This document shows positions 24,980-33,669 of a DNA stretch of 64,000 nt, in pieces. A program made the translations under genes and the position numbers. The notes under the pieces were generated by a model. That model did no database searches. It was given only the letters and a program-made list of their open reading frames with translations, and was not told where the DNA came from. The DNA is from Bacteroidales bacterium (GTDB taxonomy: Bacteria; Bacteroidota; Bacteroidia; Bacteroidales; F082), in the NCBI GenBank assembly GCA_017477425.1, contig JAFUVT010000002.1, positions 62,001-126,000 of the forward strand. Direction: 5' to 3'. Each line of letters begins with the position of its first letter. The first letter of the stretch is position 1.

Positions 24980-26779
24980 TCAATGCAGCGCAAGTATCCG
25001 CATCAGGCAATTCTTGCAATCGAATTCGAGGCGGAAGGTGTTCTCACCGTTGCGGATATACAAGGGCGTAGCCTTTTGACCCGTTTCCTTGCTGCACATG
25101 CCGTTGGCATAGCGGATGCAATGGTGGCAGGTCATTAAGGTGTCGGAGATTTCGTCAGGATCAATTTTGGTAGAGACGTTGCGCGCAACGTCTGTACAGC
25201 GTGTTTCACGATTATTTCTATGGTTTTCAATCAATTCCTCGGTCAATTTCGTCACCAATTCGCGTTTCATCTCGCCGATGATGGAGGCGGGAATGAGGCG
25301 CGGTTCCGTGAAACGCAATTCCAGATTCACGGGATTGAACACCGTGTCGCCCCATTGCAGGGCCTTCTTGCGGATGTTTTCGGTGGCCTTCTCGGGGTTG
25401 TTGGCGGTGATTTTTTCGCAAATCACGGAAACTGGGTTTCCGTGATTTGCGAAAAAAACATACCCGTCTTCCGTTTCGGCCAACACCAAATCAATGTCGA
25501 TTTTGCGGTTGCCCATCGAGGCGTCCACCTGTTTCTGCCATTCGAGGTCGTAATTGCGGTATATTTTCGCGCCACGGAAGGCACCGTGAGGCCGGTTGGT
25601 AGAGACGGTCACTCTGTCGGCAACTGCGTCCCCACAGTTGCTGGACCTATTACCGACTGCGGAGACGCAGTCGGCGACATGGACCACATCCGCGCGCAAA
25701 CCCACCAATTCATTCTCCTGATTCAGGAAACAAAGGCCGTCGCCGTTGTGCAACGCTTTTTCGGTGTCAATTTCCAGGCGAAGAGGGTTGCACCATGCCA
25801 CCTCGCCGATGTATTCGCCCATCGATTTGGGTGTGAACGGAGACCCGATGCCCTTCTGCCGCCCGTTGATGAAGAAATCGGTGAAACCACGGTTGAAGGA
25901 TTTCTCGGGGTTGACCTCGAAGGGCGTTGTAGAGACGCAAAATTTTGCGTCTCTACGTGAGGCCTGTTCATATTCTGGACGACAGGCAAATATTTCGTCT
26001 AATTTCCGGCGATAATACGCCGTCACATTCTTCACATAATCCGCCTCTTTCATACGACCCTCGATTTTGAAACTCGTGATGCCAGCATCCATCAGCTCCT
26101 CCAAATGGGCGCTGTTGTTCAGGTCCTTCAGCGAGAGCAAATGTCGGTTCCTGATGAGCACGTTCCCGTCCTCGTCGAGCAGATCCCAAGGCAGGCGGCA
26201 AGGCTGCGCACAGGCACCGCGATTGGCACTTCGGTTGCCGATGCGCTGGCTCAGATAGCATCGTCCGCTATGGCTGACGCACAAAGCCCCATGCACGAAA
26301 AACTCCAGCGGCACCGTGGTCTTCTCACGGATGGCGCGTATTTCCTTCAGACTCAGTTCGCGACCCAAAACCACTTGGCTAAAGCCCAATTGCTCAAGAA
26401 GTTGCACCTTCTCCACAGTCAGGTTGTCGCATTGCGTGCTGGCGTGAAGCGGAATGGGCGGAAGGTCCAATTCGAGCAGTTTCATATCCTGAACGATAAG
26501 CGCATCCACGCCCGCATTCCAGCAATCGTAGGCCATCTTTCGGGCACGTTCCAACTCGTTGTCGTAGAGCAAAGTATTCAACGTGACGTACACCTTGGCG
26601 TCATACAAAGCCGCGTGGCGGCACAGACGCTCGATTTCCTGAATCGTATTGGAGGCCTTCTCGCGGGCGCCAAAGTCGGGACCACCGATATAGACGGCGT
26701 CGGCGCCATGGTTGATGGCGGCCTTGCCTATTTCGCAGTCTTTGGCTGGTGAAAGCAGCTCTACCTTTGTCGTTTTCAT
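24980..26779 (-). CDS. U32 family peptidase, with in-frame palindromic insertions
   Basis: The 599-residue product matches the collagenase-like U32 family. The signature EFFVHGALCVSHSGRCYLS (about residues 156-174) is intact, followed by GNRSANRGACAQPCRLPW with the family's conserved cysteines. Residues 1-260 form the TIM-barrel-like part; the rest corresponds to the C-terminal region seen in RlhA/YdcP relatives, which modify 23S rRNA. Four stretches of translated palindromic DNA are embedded: residues around 277-284 (25929-25956), 370-394 (25598-25673), 442-456 (25411-25457) and 529-537 (25170-25197). The reading frame is kept throughout, so the protein is probably made. The -7 box ends only 4 bp before the ATG. 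Confidence 0.85.
   Translation of the reverse strand: MKTTKVELLSPAKDCEIGKAAINHGADAVYIGGPDFGAREKASNTIQEIERLCRHAALYDAKVYVTLNTLLYDNELERARKMAYDCWNAGVDALIVQDMKLLELDLPPIPLHASTQCDNLTVEKVQLLEQLGFSQVVLGRELSLKEIRAIREKTTVPLEFFVHGALCVSHSGRCYLSQRIGNRSANRGACAQPCRLPWDLLDEDGNVLIRNRHLLSLKDLNNSAHLEELMDAGITSFKIEGRMKEADYVKNVTAYYRRKLDEIFACRPEYEQASRRDAKFCVSTTPFEVNPEKSFNRGFTDFFINGRQKGIGSPFTPKSMGEYIGEVAWCNPLRLEIDTEKALHNGDGLCFLNQENELVGLRADVVHVADCVSAVGNRSSNCGDAVADRVTVSTNRPHGAFRGAKIYRNYDLEWQKQVDASMGNRKIDIDLVLAETEDGYVFFANHGNPVSVICEKITANNPEKATENIRKKALQWGDTVFNPVNLELRFTEPRLIPASIIGEMKRELVTKLTEELIENHRNNRETRCTDVARNVSTKIDPDEISDTLMTCHHCIRYANGMCSKETGQKATPLYIRNGENTFRLEFDCKNCLMRILALH
25170..25197. repeat. 28-bp palindrome of the GTAGAGACG family (inside U32 gene)
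   Basis: GTAGAGACGTTGCG pairs with CGCAACGTCTGTAC, with one mismatch near the end. It is translated in frame on the minus strand (CTDVARNVST) near residue 530 of the U32 protein. Confidence 0.85.
25411..25457. repeat. Perfect 22-bp inverted repeat with 3-nt loop (inside U32 gene)
   Basis: The left arm 25411-25432 and right arm 25436-25457 are exact reverse complements (left arm begins TTTTTTCGCAAATCACGG). It is translated in frame (FFANHGNPVSVICEKI). The stem would be very stable in mRNA and contains A/T runs at the base. Confidence 0.9.
25598..25673. repeat. Composite palindromic insertion (inside U32 gene)
   Basis: It starts with the half-site GTAGAGACGGTC. It then contains two hairpins: GCAACTG/CAGTTGC (25619-25640) and CCGACTGCG/CGCAGTCGG (25652-25673, 4-nt loop). 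The encoded text (AVGNRSSNCGDAVADRV) is not family-like, so this looks like an insertion of about 25 codons just before the conserved KIYRNYD strand. Confidence 0.75.
25929..25956. repeat. Perfect 28-bp palindrome of the GTAGAGACG family (inside U32 gene)
   Basis: GTAGAGACGCAAAA pairs exactly with TTTTGCGTCTCTAC with no loop. The same 28 bp occur at 61727-61754. It is translated in frame ([10 protein letters not shown]). Confidence 0.9.
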
Positions 26780-26783
26780 GCTG

Positions 26784-26791
26784 CAAAAATA
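26784..26791 (-). promoter_or_regulatory. -7 box (TATTTTTG) for the U32 peptidase gene
   Basis: On the minus strand this is TATTTTTG and ends 4 bp before the ATG at 26779. With the usual distance from the -7 box to the start of transcription, the mRNA would begin at or next to the start codon. Confidence 0.55.
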
Positions 26792-26822
26792 AGCATTTTC
26801 GGCTCAGCAAGAAATAATTTCC

Positions 26823-26830
26823 TATTTTTG
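26823..26830 (+). promoter_or_regulatory. -7 box (TATTTTTG) for the first DHHW gene
   Basis: TATTTTTG ends 18 bp before the ATG at 26849. It is divergent from the U32 promoter; the two boxes are 31 bp apart. Confidence 0.6.
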
Positions 26831-26848
26831 CACACTTAATCCAATGGG

Positions 26849-28603
26849 ATGAAAAAAAGGCCACAATACGACATCTTTCTTTTCGCGCTATTGGCGACAT
26901 TGGCTTTCCTGCCTATGTTACAGCAACATCTTGGACTTTTCAGAACAAAGCCCTTGAACGGCGTGACGGAAGAAAAAGAAATGCCGCAATGGACTTTGGA
27001 GGCCTTTCGTGACGGGACATTCAGCCGTGAGGCCGAAGCCTGCCTAGGCACACATTTCGGATTCCGAGAGCCTATCGTCAGGCTCTACAACCAATACCTT
27101 TGGGATGCTTACGGCAAGACTTATGCCCACGACGTGGTGAGGGGCAAGGACGGCTGGCTGTTTTATCCGCAAAATGTCGACGATTATTACGGCACTGAGT
27201 TGCTGAAATGGCAGCCATCGGTGGAAACAGCCCGCAAAAACTACGATCTTGAGGTCAAATACCTCAATTGGACACGTACGATCCTAAAGGAAAACGGTGT
27301 CGATCTCATGGTTTTCCTGGCTCCCGAAAAAGGTTTTCTCTACCCCGAGCATCTTCCTAGTAGAGACAGAGACACAACGGGGTTCAACGCCCGAGCGTAT
27401 TTTGAAGAGAAGTTTGTGGAAACCGGTTTCCCTTGTATTGAGATGACACGCTGGTTCCAACAAATGAAGGACACGGCCAACTATCCGCTGATTCCGCAGA
27501 CCGGTGGCCATTGGAATTTCTCGTCGGTGTATGCCGCCGACTCGCTGCTGCGCTATATGGAGACCTTAAAAGGCGTCAGACTGCCCAGAATCAGCATCAA
27601 CGAATGGCACGAAGTCAGCAAATACGACTACGAGGCCGACACCGACTTAGAGCAGCTTTTGAATTTGATGCGCCCCATTTGCAAACGCTCCGCCTTGGCT
27701 CCCGAGGCCAAAGTGCACATCGAAACCGATGCAAAGTGCATCAAGCCCAAAGTGCTGTTCATCGGCAACTCCTATTTCTGGCGGATAGCGCATTACGTAC
27801 CACTCCACGAAATCTTTGAAGAAGTTGAGTTCTGGTACTATTATTCCACTGCGTATTTTGGCGAGGGCTTTGAGCAAACCCGCAAGGTGGGCGAGATGGA
27901 CCTTCTGGAGCGACTCCTTGACTTTGACTACGTGATTTGGTTCACCACGGGCAACCAACTGTATAAAGGCATCCAAGGCTTTGCCAAAGATGCGGTTGTC
28001 GAACTCTGCGTCGATGACAGCATCCTCATGCCTTATGCCCGACACATCGCTGACTCGTTGCAATTCGATTCCCTGATGATGAAGAGATTTGACACACTTC
28101 CCGCACAAGATGCCTATGCTTCCTTGATATGGGATGCCCATAAAATCATCAAGGCCCATCCCGAAATGATTCACGAGTTGCGAGCCGACAGCCTAAGCAT
28201 CAGAAACAGCGAGATACCCTATGCGCGCTATACCAAGGACATTCGCAAAGACACCGCTTGGATGGCCGCTCTTGAAGCCCAAGGGTTCCTACGCACGGCC
28301 ACCTTGCCGATGATGCTTCGTGCCGAAGCCGACCACATCATGCAGGGCAAGGCCCTCTACCGTGAGCAAGAAGTCGAAATACAATTCTCGCTGCGCTGCC
28401 AAAAGGAAGTGAAGGAACTGATGGAGCGGATGCGCGACCATCCTGAAACAATGGACATAGTTAGAGAAAAAGCCGAAAAACACGAAAAAACACTTGAAAA
28501 AGCCTTAGAAGACGACGCCACCTGGCTTATCCGCCAGAAATACCATCTCGACCGCTGCCGGCTCGCCGACGACCCCGATGCCATCATTCCTGTTCCCAAG
28601 TAG
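26849..28603 (+). CDS. DHHW (AlgJ/AlgX-like) O-acetyltransferase family protein 1
   Basis: The 584-residue product has an N-terminal membrane anchor (FLFALLATLAFLPML) and a periplasmic SGNH/AlgX-like domain. Family landmarks are GKDGWLFY (about residue 100), FLAPEKGFLYPEHLP, QTGGHWN (about 219-223) and FIGNSYFW (Ser about 307). In AlgJ/AlgX the catalytic DxH-W motif has Asp two residues before His; here that position is Gly, while the Ser is kept. The last 150 residues are helical and charged. It precedes an MBOAT gene, the normal pairing for O-acetylation of exported polysaccharide, though a -7 box separates them. The altered motif leaves activity uncertain. Confidence 0.8.
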   Translation: MKKRPQYDIFLFALLATLAFLPMLQQHLGLFRTKPLNGVTEEKEMPQWTLEAFRDGTFSREAEACLGTHFGFREPIVRLYNQYLWDAYGKTYAHDVVRGKDGWLFYPQNVDDYYGTELLKWQPSVETARKNYDLEVKYLNWTRTILKENGVDLMVFLAPEKGFLYPEHLPSRDRDTTGFNARAYFEEKFVETGFPCIEMTRWFQQMKDTANYPLIPQTGGHWNFSSVYAADSLLRYMETLKGVRLPRISINEWHEVSKYDYEADTDLEQLLNLMRPICKRSALAPEAKVHIETDAKCIKPKVLFIGNSYFWRIAHYVPLHEIFEEVEFWYYYSTAYFGEGFEQTRKVGEMDLLERLLDFDYVIWFTTGNQLYKGIQGFAKDAVVELCVDDSILMPYARHIADSLQFDSLMMKRFDTLPAQDAYASLIWDAHKIIKAHPEMIHELRADSLSIRNSEIPYARYTKDIRKDTAWMAALEAQGFLRTATLPMMLRAEADHIMQGKALYREQEVEIQFSLRCQKEVKELMERMRDHPETMDIVREKAEKHEKTLEKALEDDATWLIRQKYHLDRCRLADDPDAIIPVPK

Positions 28604-28653
28604 CCTTTTGAAGGCTTTGCTGGCTTCTACAATAATCACATTAAAATAATTAC

Positions 28654-28661
28654 TATTTTTG
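28654..28661 (+). promoter_or_regulatory. -7 box (TATTTTTG) for MBOAT 1
   Basis: TATTTTTG ends 21 bp before the ATG at 28683. It could drive MBOAT 1 and the second DHHW gene, which starts 10 bp after MBOAT 1. Confidence 0.6.
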
Positions 28662-28682
28662 CAACCAAAATAAACGAGCGCT

Positions 28683-30140
28683 ATGGTTTTCAGCAGCAAC
28701 GTATTCCTCCTCTACTTCATGCCAGCATTTTTCCTGGTCTATTTTCTTATGCCGAAAAAGACGAGGAACTATGTGCTCTTGCTGGCTTCGTTGATATTCT
28801 ACGCTTGGGGAGCGCCTGAATTCATCATTCAACTCGTCGTCTCGCTCATCGCCAACTTCTTCATCGTCCGTTGGATGTGCAAGACCGAGAAACCCGTCGC
28901 GAAGAAATGGCTCTGCGCGCTTTCCATCATCATCAGCATGGGGCTACTGTTTTTCTACAAATACGGCAACTTCACAATGCAGAACCTGAACGCCCTGCTG
29001 AGATTGACGGGGCACGCGCCCTTGCAGTGGACACGCATCCTGCTACCCATCGGCATCTCATTCTTCTCGTTCCAGAGCGTCACCTACACGTTGGACACCT
29101 ACCGTGGCGTCAACCCACCGTTGCGCAAGCTGAGCGACTACATGCTGTATATCACCATGTTTCCGCAGCTCATCGCCGGTCCCATCGTGCGCTACACCGA
29201 CGTAGCCGACCAGATTCGTGAGCGCGAGTCGACGATGGCCGACCGACTTCAAGGCTTCTACCGCTTCGTCGTGGGCTTGTGCAAGAAAATACTCATCGCC
29301 GACGTCATCGGCTTGTGTGTCGACAAGATGCTGGGCCCCGCCGCCCTCGACCCATCGCAGGTGGGCGACATCATGACGCGTATCGCCACCCTCGACACGG
29401 GCTCGGCTTGGCTCGTCGCCTTGGCCTACACCTTCCAAATCTATTTTGACTTTGCCGGCTACTCCGACATGGCCATCGGCTTAGGTCGCATCATGGGCTT
29501 CAAGTTCCCCGAGAACTTCGACAACCCTTACACCTCACGCTCCATCACCGAGTTTTGGCGCCGCTGGCACAAGACTCTGGGCGCGTTCATCATGAATTAC
29601 CTCTACATCCCGTTGGGCGGCAACCGCAAAGGCAAGGCCCGCACCTACCTGAACCTTTGGATCTGCTTCCTGCTGTCGGGTCTGTGGCATGGCGCCAGCT
29701 GGAACTTCGTCATTTGGGGTGCCCTTCACGGGCTGTTCATCTGTTTGGACAAGCTCTTCCTCGGCAAGGTGATGAAGCGAATCGGCACGGTGCCTTCGGT
29801 CATCCTCACCTTCTTGACGGTCAACATCATCTGGGTGTTCTTCCGCATCGAGGATATCGGTCTAGCTTGGACCTTCGTCACCCGGCTCTTCGCCTTCGAC
29901 TTCAGCGGCTTTGCCCTCGACGGCAACGCCCACTTCTACTCCATCCTCGTGCTTGCCGTACTTTTCTCGTTCATTACGCTGACGCCTTTTGGACGCAAGG
30001 CGCAAACTGCCGTTTATTCGACAGACTACACCGACAAGCAACACGTCTTCGTTTGGATCATCGCAGCCTTGGCCTTCGTCTTCTGCGTCGCCGCACTCAA
30101 CGCCACCAGCTTCAGCCCATTCATCTACTTCAGATTCTAA
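28683..30140 (+). CDS. MBOAT family O-acyltransferase 1 (AlgI-like)
   Basis: The 485-residue multi-helix membrane protein starts MVFSSNVFLLYFMPAFFL. The central FGPIISYPIxRY-type segment reads MFPQLIAGPIVRYTDVA, followed by QIYFDFAGYSDMAIGLGRIMGF and SITEFWRRWHKTLG. The catalytic region SGLWHGASWNFVIWG holds the invariant His (about residue 336). It transfers acetyl groups across the inner membrane for addition to extracytoplasmic glycans, with a DHHW protein completing the transfer. It is very similar to the MBOAT at 32200; the first 30 bases or so are identical, so the two arose by duplication. Confidence 0.9.
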   Translation: MVFSSNVFLLYFMPAFFLVYFLMPKKTRNYVLLLASLIFYAWGAPEFIIQLVVSLIANFFIVRWMCKTEKPVAKKWLCALSIIISMGLLFFYKYGNFTMQNLNALLRLTGHAPLQWTRILLPIGISFFSFQSVTYTLDTYRGVNPPLRKLSDYMLYITMFPQLIAGPIVRYTDVADQIRERESTMADRLQGFYRFVVGLCKKILIADVIGLCVDKMLGPAALDPSQVGDIMTRIATLDTGSAWLVALAYTFQIYFDFAGYSDMAIGLGRIMGFKFPENFDNPYTSRSITEFWRRWHKTLGAFIMNYLYIPLGGNRKGKARTYLNLWICFLLSGLWHGASWNFVIWGALHGLFICLDKLFLGKVMKRIGTVPSVILTFLTVNIIWVFFRIEDIGLAWTFVTRLFAFDFSGFALDGNAHFYSILVLAVLFSFITLTPFGRKAQTAVYSTDYTDKQHVFVWIIAALAFVFCVAALNATSFSPFIYFRF

Positions 30141-30150
30141 AATCAAAGAT

Positions 30151-32166
30151 ATGAAAAAAAACAGCGGCATATTACTCATCCTGTTTTGCATGACAGCGGT
30201 GCTGCTTTTCGCACCACTCATTCAACAGAACCTAAAACCTTTTACGTTCAAGAAACTTTCTGGCTATCTTGAACCTGCCCCTAAACCCTCTTTTAGTTAC
30301 GAAGCCTACAAAACAGGCAAGTATCAACACTTAGCGGAAGGCTTTCTCAAAGAGAACTTTGGCTTCCACGATCCGCTTATCAGGATATATAATCAATGCA
30401 CGTACGATCTCTTTAAAACCACCAGCAATAAAGACGTAGCCATTGAGAAAGACGGTTGGCTATACCATACCGAAAGCATCCGACACTATTTTGGCACCAT
30501 GGGAAGCATCTCAGGGATATCGAACCAACAAGTACATGACAACTTGGCCAATCAAGCCCTATGCCTATACAAAACCAATGCCATCCTCCAGGAATACGGG
30601 ATTCATCTTCTGACCTTCACGCTACCCACAAAATCATTTGTCTATCCAGAGCATTTACGAAAACATCCCATAGGCGACACGACCTTCAACGCAGCCACAT
30701 TCTTGGAAAAACAGTTGGCATTGTATGGTGTGCCTCATATCAACATGACACCCTGGTTCCAACAAATGCAAGACACATGCCCAATCAGTCTGTTCTATTC
30801 CAAAGACAGCCACTGGGCATCAGGAGCTGTATTTGCAATGGACTCTGTACTCCGCTATATGGAACGCCTTAGTGGCCAACAGCTCACCCAACTTCAAATC
30901 GGCACACCCTATCCCGTCTATAAACTCACTCGACACGAAGCCGATCTAGAGGACCTCCTCAATCTGGCACGGCCTCTCAAGCATGAACCTCTCTACGAAT
31001 ACCCCATACATTATTTGAGCAACAAATACACCCAACGCCCCACGGTGTGGTTTCTTGGCACCTCGTTCTACTGGCGAATCACACGACGCATTAATTTCGA
31101 TGCCCTTTTTAGTTCTCGCGATTTCCTCTATTACACCTCCATATACTACACCAACAGAGAACAAGATTATCAACCGGGATACCATATCGATCTCCTCCAT
31201 GAACTACTGACACACGACTTCGTTGTGCTCTTCAAGGACGGCCCGCAGCTTTATCACCAAGGAGCGTTATTCCCTGGCAAATTCCTTATCAATTTATGCA
31301 TCAGCGAAGAACGACAAAAAGAAAAAATCAACTTCGTTGCCGACAGCATCATACAAGCCTGGGATCCTCAAACATATGCTGATAGCATCAAATGCTACAG
31401 CCAAGCAGAATTCTTGCTGCAACAAAACCCTGAGATGTTTGAGGAACTTCGTGGTGACAGCATCCCTACGTGCCGCAACCCAAGAATCGAACAAATTCTT
31501 GTCGAGAAAAAAATCCGAGCCGACCGCACCTGGCGTTTTCTGCTGACCGCCAAAGCCAATAACGACTCTCTGGATGTACAAAAAACATTTGAAAAAGAAG
31601 CTTACAACGTATTAAATAACAAGGAGTTACTCCGTAACCACACATTTTTCACAACCTACGACTATTTCGACTTACTTGTGAAAGAAGCACTTGATGACAA
31701 TTGCTGGCATAGCGACCTCTGTATCACAAAGTCAGAACAAACCCGCAATGTGATTAACGCCATCATTGAACAAGCCATAGATACCGTGGAGAAACGCATC
31801 CAACAACACGCTTACGACAACGATACTCTGATGATGATGGCCTGCGCCATGGACAAAATCGTCAAAGGCTTCGAAAAAGAGCCGAACTTGGTGGCATTAC
31901 GCGAAAAAGCTGTAAAAAAGCAAATCTCCCTCGACAAAATGTTCAGGGACGATGTGGTATGGATCTTCAACACCACCAACTACGACCGACGCCTGCACGA
32001 TGACGTGCTGACCCAGGCATTTGCCAACTATCGTACAGAAAGAAAAATGAGGAATCAACAGCAGGCTATGGAAAGTATCATGCAGAAACACCAAGACTTG
32101 AATATGCCCCTGCGCATCATCCTCAACCGCGACATAAAATGGATTCAAGACCACAAACAACAATAA
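30151..32166 (+). CDS. DHHW (AlgJ/AlgX-like) O-acetyltransferase family protein 2
   Basis: The 671-residue product starts at 30151, chosen because it gives a short N-terminal anchor (SGILLILFCMTAVLLFAPLI) and leaves 10 bp after MBOAT 1. The SGNH/AlgX-like domain shows EKDGWLYH (about residue 95), FTLPTKSFVYPEHL, SKDSHWASG (DxHW motif intact, about 218-221) and FLGTSFYW (Ser about 303). Of the three DHHW proteins here it alone keeps the full Asp-His-Ser set, so it is the best candidate for an active acetyltransferase. The C-terminal 270 residues are helical and charged with no family I recognise. The base composition is more AT-rich than its MBOAT neighbours. Confidence 0.82.
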   Translation: MKKNSGILLILFCMTAVLLFAPLIQQNLKPFTFKKLSGYLEPAPKPSFSYEAYKTGKYQHLAEGFLKENFGFHDPLIRIYNQCTYDLFKTTSNKDVAIEKDGWLYHTESIRHYFGTMGSISGISNQQVHDNLANQALCLYKTNAILQEYGIHLLTFTLPTKSFVYPEHLRKHPIGDTTFNAATFLEKQLALYGVPHINMTPWFQQMQDTCPISLFYSKDSHWASGAVFAMDSVLRYMERLSGQQLTQLQIGTPYPVYKLTRHEADLEDLLNLARPLKHEPLYEYPIHYLSNKYTQRPTVWFLGTSFYWRITRRINFDALFSSRDFLYYTSIYYTNREQDYQPGYHIDLLHELLTHDFVVLFKDGPQLYHQGALFPGKFLINLCISEERQKEKINFVADSIIQAWDPQTYADSIKCYSQAEFLLQQNPEMFEELRGDSIPTCRNPRIEQILVEKKIRADRTWRFLLTAKANNDSLDVQKTFEKEAYNVLNNKELLRNHTFFTTYDYFDLLVKEALDDNCWHSDLCITKSEQTRNVINAIIEQAIDTVEKRIQQHAYDNDTLMMMACAMDKIVKGFEKEPNLVALREKAVKKQISLDKMFRDDVVWIFNTTNYDRRLHDDVLTQAFANYRTERKMRNQQQAMESIMQKHQDLNMPLRIILNRDIKWIQDHKQQ

Positions 32167-32199
32167 TTTCTATCTTTAAAACCCTAAACACCGCAAGCA

Positions 32200-33669
32200 A
32201 TGGTTTTCAGCAGCAACGTATTCCTCCTTTACTTCATGCCAGTTTTCTTCCTGGTGTATTTCATCCTGCCAAAGAAAGCCCGCAACTACTTCCTGCTGCT
32301 CGCATCGCTGGTGTTCTACGCTTGGGGCGCACCCGAGTTCATCATCCACCTCATCGTTTCGGTCGTCGCCAACTTCTACCTGGTACGCTGGATGAACAAG
32401 GTGGAAAAACCCAGACTTAAAAAGCTGCTTTGTGGTATCTCGATTGCCATCAGCATCGGGCTGCTGTTCTACTTCAAGTACGGCAACTTCACGATGCAAA
32501 ACATCAATGCCGTGGCTAGTTGGTTTGGCGGCCAACCTCTGCAATGGACCAAGATTTTGCTGCCCATCGGCATCTCGTTCTTCTCGTTCCAAAGCGTCAC
32601 TTACACCTTGGACACCTACCGCAAGGTGAACGAACCTATGGACAAGCTGAGCGACTACATGCTCTATATCGTCATGTTCCCGCAACTGATTGCTGGCCCC
32701 ATCGTGCGCTATTGCGACATCGCTGACCAAATCCGCAACCGCGAGTCGCTCTATACCGACCGGCTGCAAGGCTTCTACCGCTTCGTCATCGGCTTGTGCA
32801 AAAAAGTACTTATCGCCGACGTCATCGGCTTCCAAGTGGATGCGGTGCTCGGCCCGTCGAACTATGACGTGCTGACCACGGAACAATTGGCCGACATCGC
32901 CACCAAAATCGCCACCATCGACTCGACCACGGCATGGATTGCCATCTTCGCCTTCACCTTCCAGATCTATTTCGACTTTGCGGGCTACAGCGACATGGCC
33001 ATTGGCTTGGGTCGCATGATGGGATTCCGCTTCCCAGAAAACTTCGACAATCCATACGTATCCACCACGATTTCAGAGTTTTGGCGCCGTTGGCACCAGA
33101 CCTTCAGCGTGTTCATCAAGAATTATCTTTATTTCCCCTTGGGCGGCAGCCGCGTGAAGACTGAAGCGAGGAAATACTTCAACCTGTGGTTCTGCTTCCT
33201 GTTAAGTGGCTTGTGGCACGGCGCAGCTTGGAATTTCGTGGTTTACGGTGCGTTGCAAGGCATCTTCATCTGCGCCGACAAGTTGTTTTTGAAGAAATTC
33301 AACGAGCGTCTGGGCAGGATTCCAAGCGTGTTCTTCACCTTCCTCATCATCGTCCTAACGCGCTGCTTCTTCCGCATCGAGCGCATCGACTTGTCGTGGA
33401 TGTTCATCAAGCGCTTGTTCGCCTTCGACTTCGCGCCGTTCCATTTCGGTGACAACCCGCACCTCTACGTCACCATGCTCGTGGCGGCCTTCTTCTCATT
33501 CTTCACCCTCTCCAAGTTTGGCCTCAGGGTGCAGGACAAGGTCTACTTCACCGACTACGGCAAACGCGGCCATATCATCGCCTTCGTGGTCAGCATTCTG
33601 GCCTTCGTCTTCTGCCTTGGCGCATTGAACGCCAGCGGCTTCAGCCCGTTCATTTACTTCAGGTTCTGA
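32200..33669 (+). CDS. MBOAT family O-acyltransferase 2 (AlgI-like)
   Basis: The 489-residue product is a close paralog of MBOAT 1 with the same landmarks: MFPQLIAGPIVRYCDIA, FQIYFDFAGYSDMAIGLGRM, SEFWRRWHQTF and LWHGAAWNFVVYG with the catalytic His. It follows DHHW 2 by 33 bp; a weaker box (TATCTTTA at 32171) might give separate transcription. Its 3' end overlaps the convergent DHHW 3 gene by 16 bp. Confidence 0.9.
   Translation: MVFSSNVFLLYFMPVFFLVYFILPKKARNYFLLLASLVFYAWGAPEFIIHLIVSVVANFYLVRWMNKVEKPRLKKLLCGISIAISIGLLFYFKYGNFTMQNINAVASWFGGQPLQWTKILLPIGISFFSFQSVTYTLDTYRKVNEPMDKLSDYMLYIVMFPQLIAGPIVRYCDIADQIRNRESLYTDRLQGFYRFVIGLCKKVLIADVIGFQVDAVLGPSNYDVLTTEQLADIATKIATIDSTTAWIAIFAFTFQIYFDFAGYSDMAIGLGRMMGFRFPENFDNPYVSTTISEFWRRWHQTFSVFIKNYLYFPLGGSRVKTEARKYFNLWFCFLLSGLWHGAAWNFVVYGALQGIFICADKLFLKKFNERLGRIPSVFFTFLIIVLTRCFFRIERIDLSWMFIKRLFAFDFAPFHFGDNPHLYVTMLVAAFFSFFTLSKFGLRVQDKVYFTDYGKRGHIIAFVVSILAFVFCLGALNASGFSPFIYFRF

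Noticed and set aside
25411-25457. Insertion-sequence terminal repeat
   Set aside because: There is no transposase frame near it and only 3 bp between the arms; it is a hairpin in a coding region.
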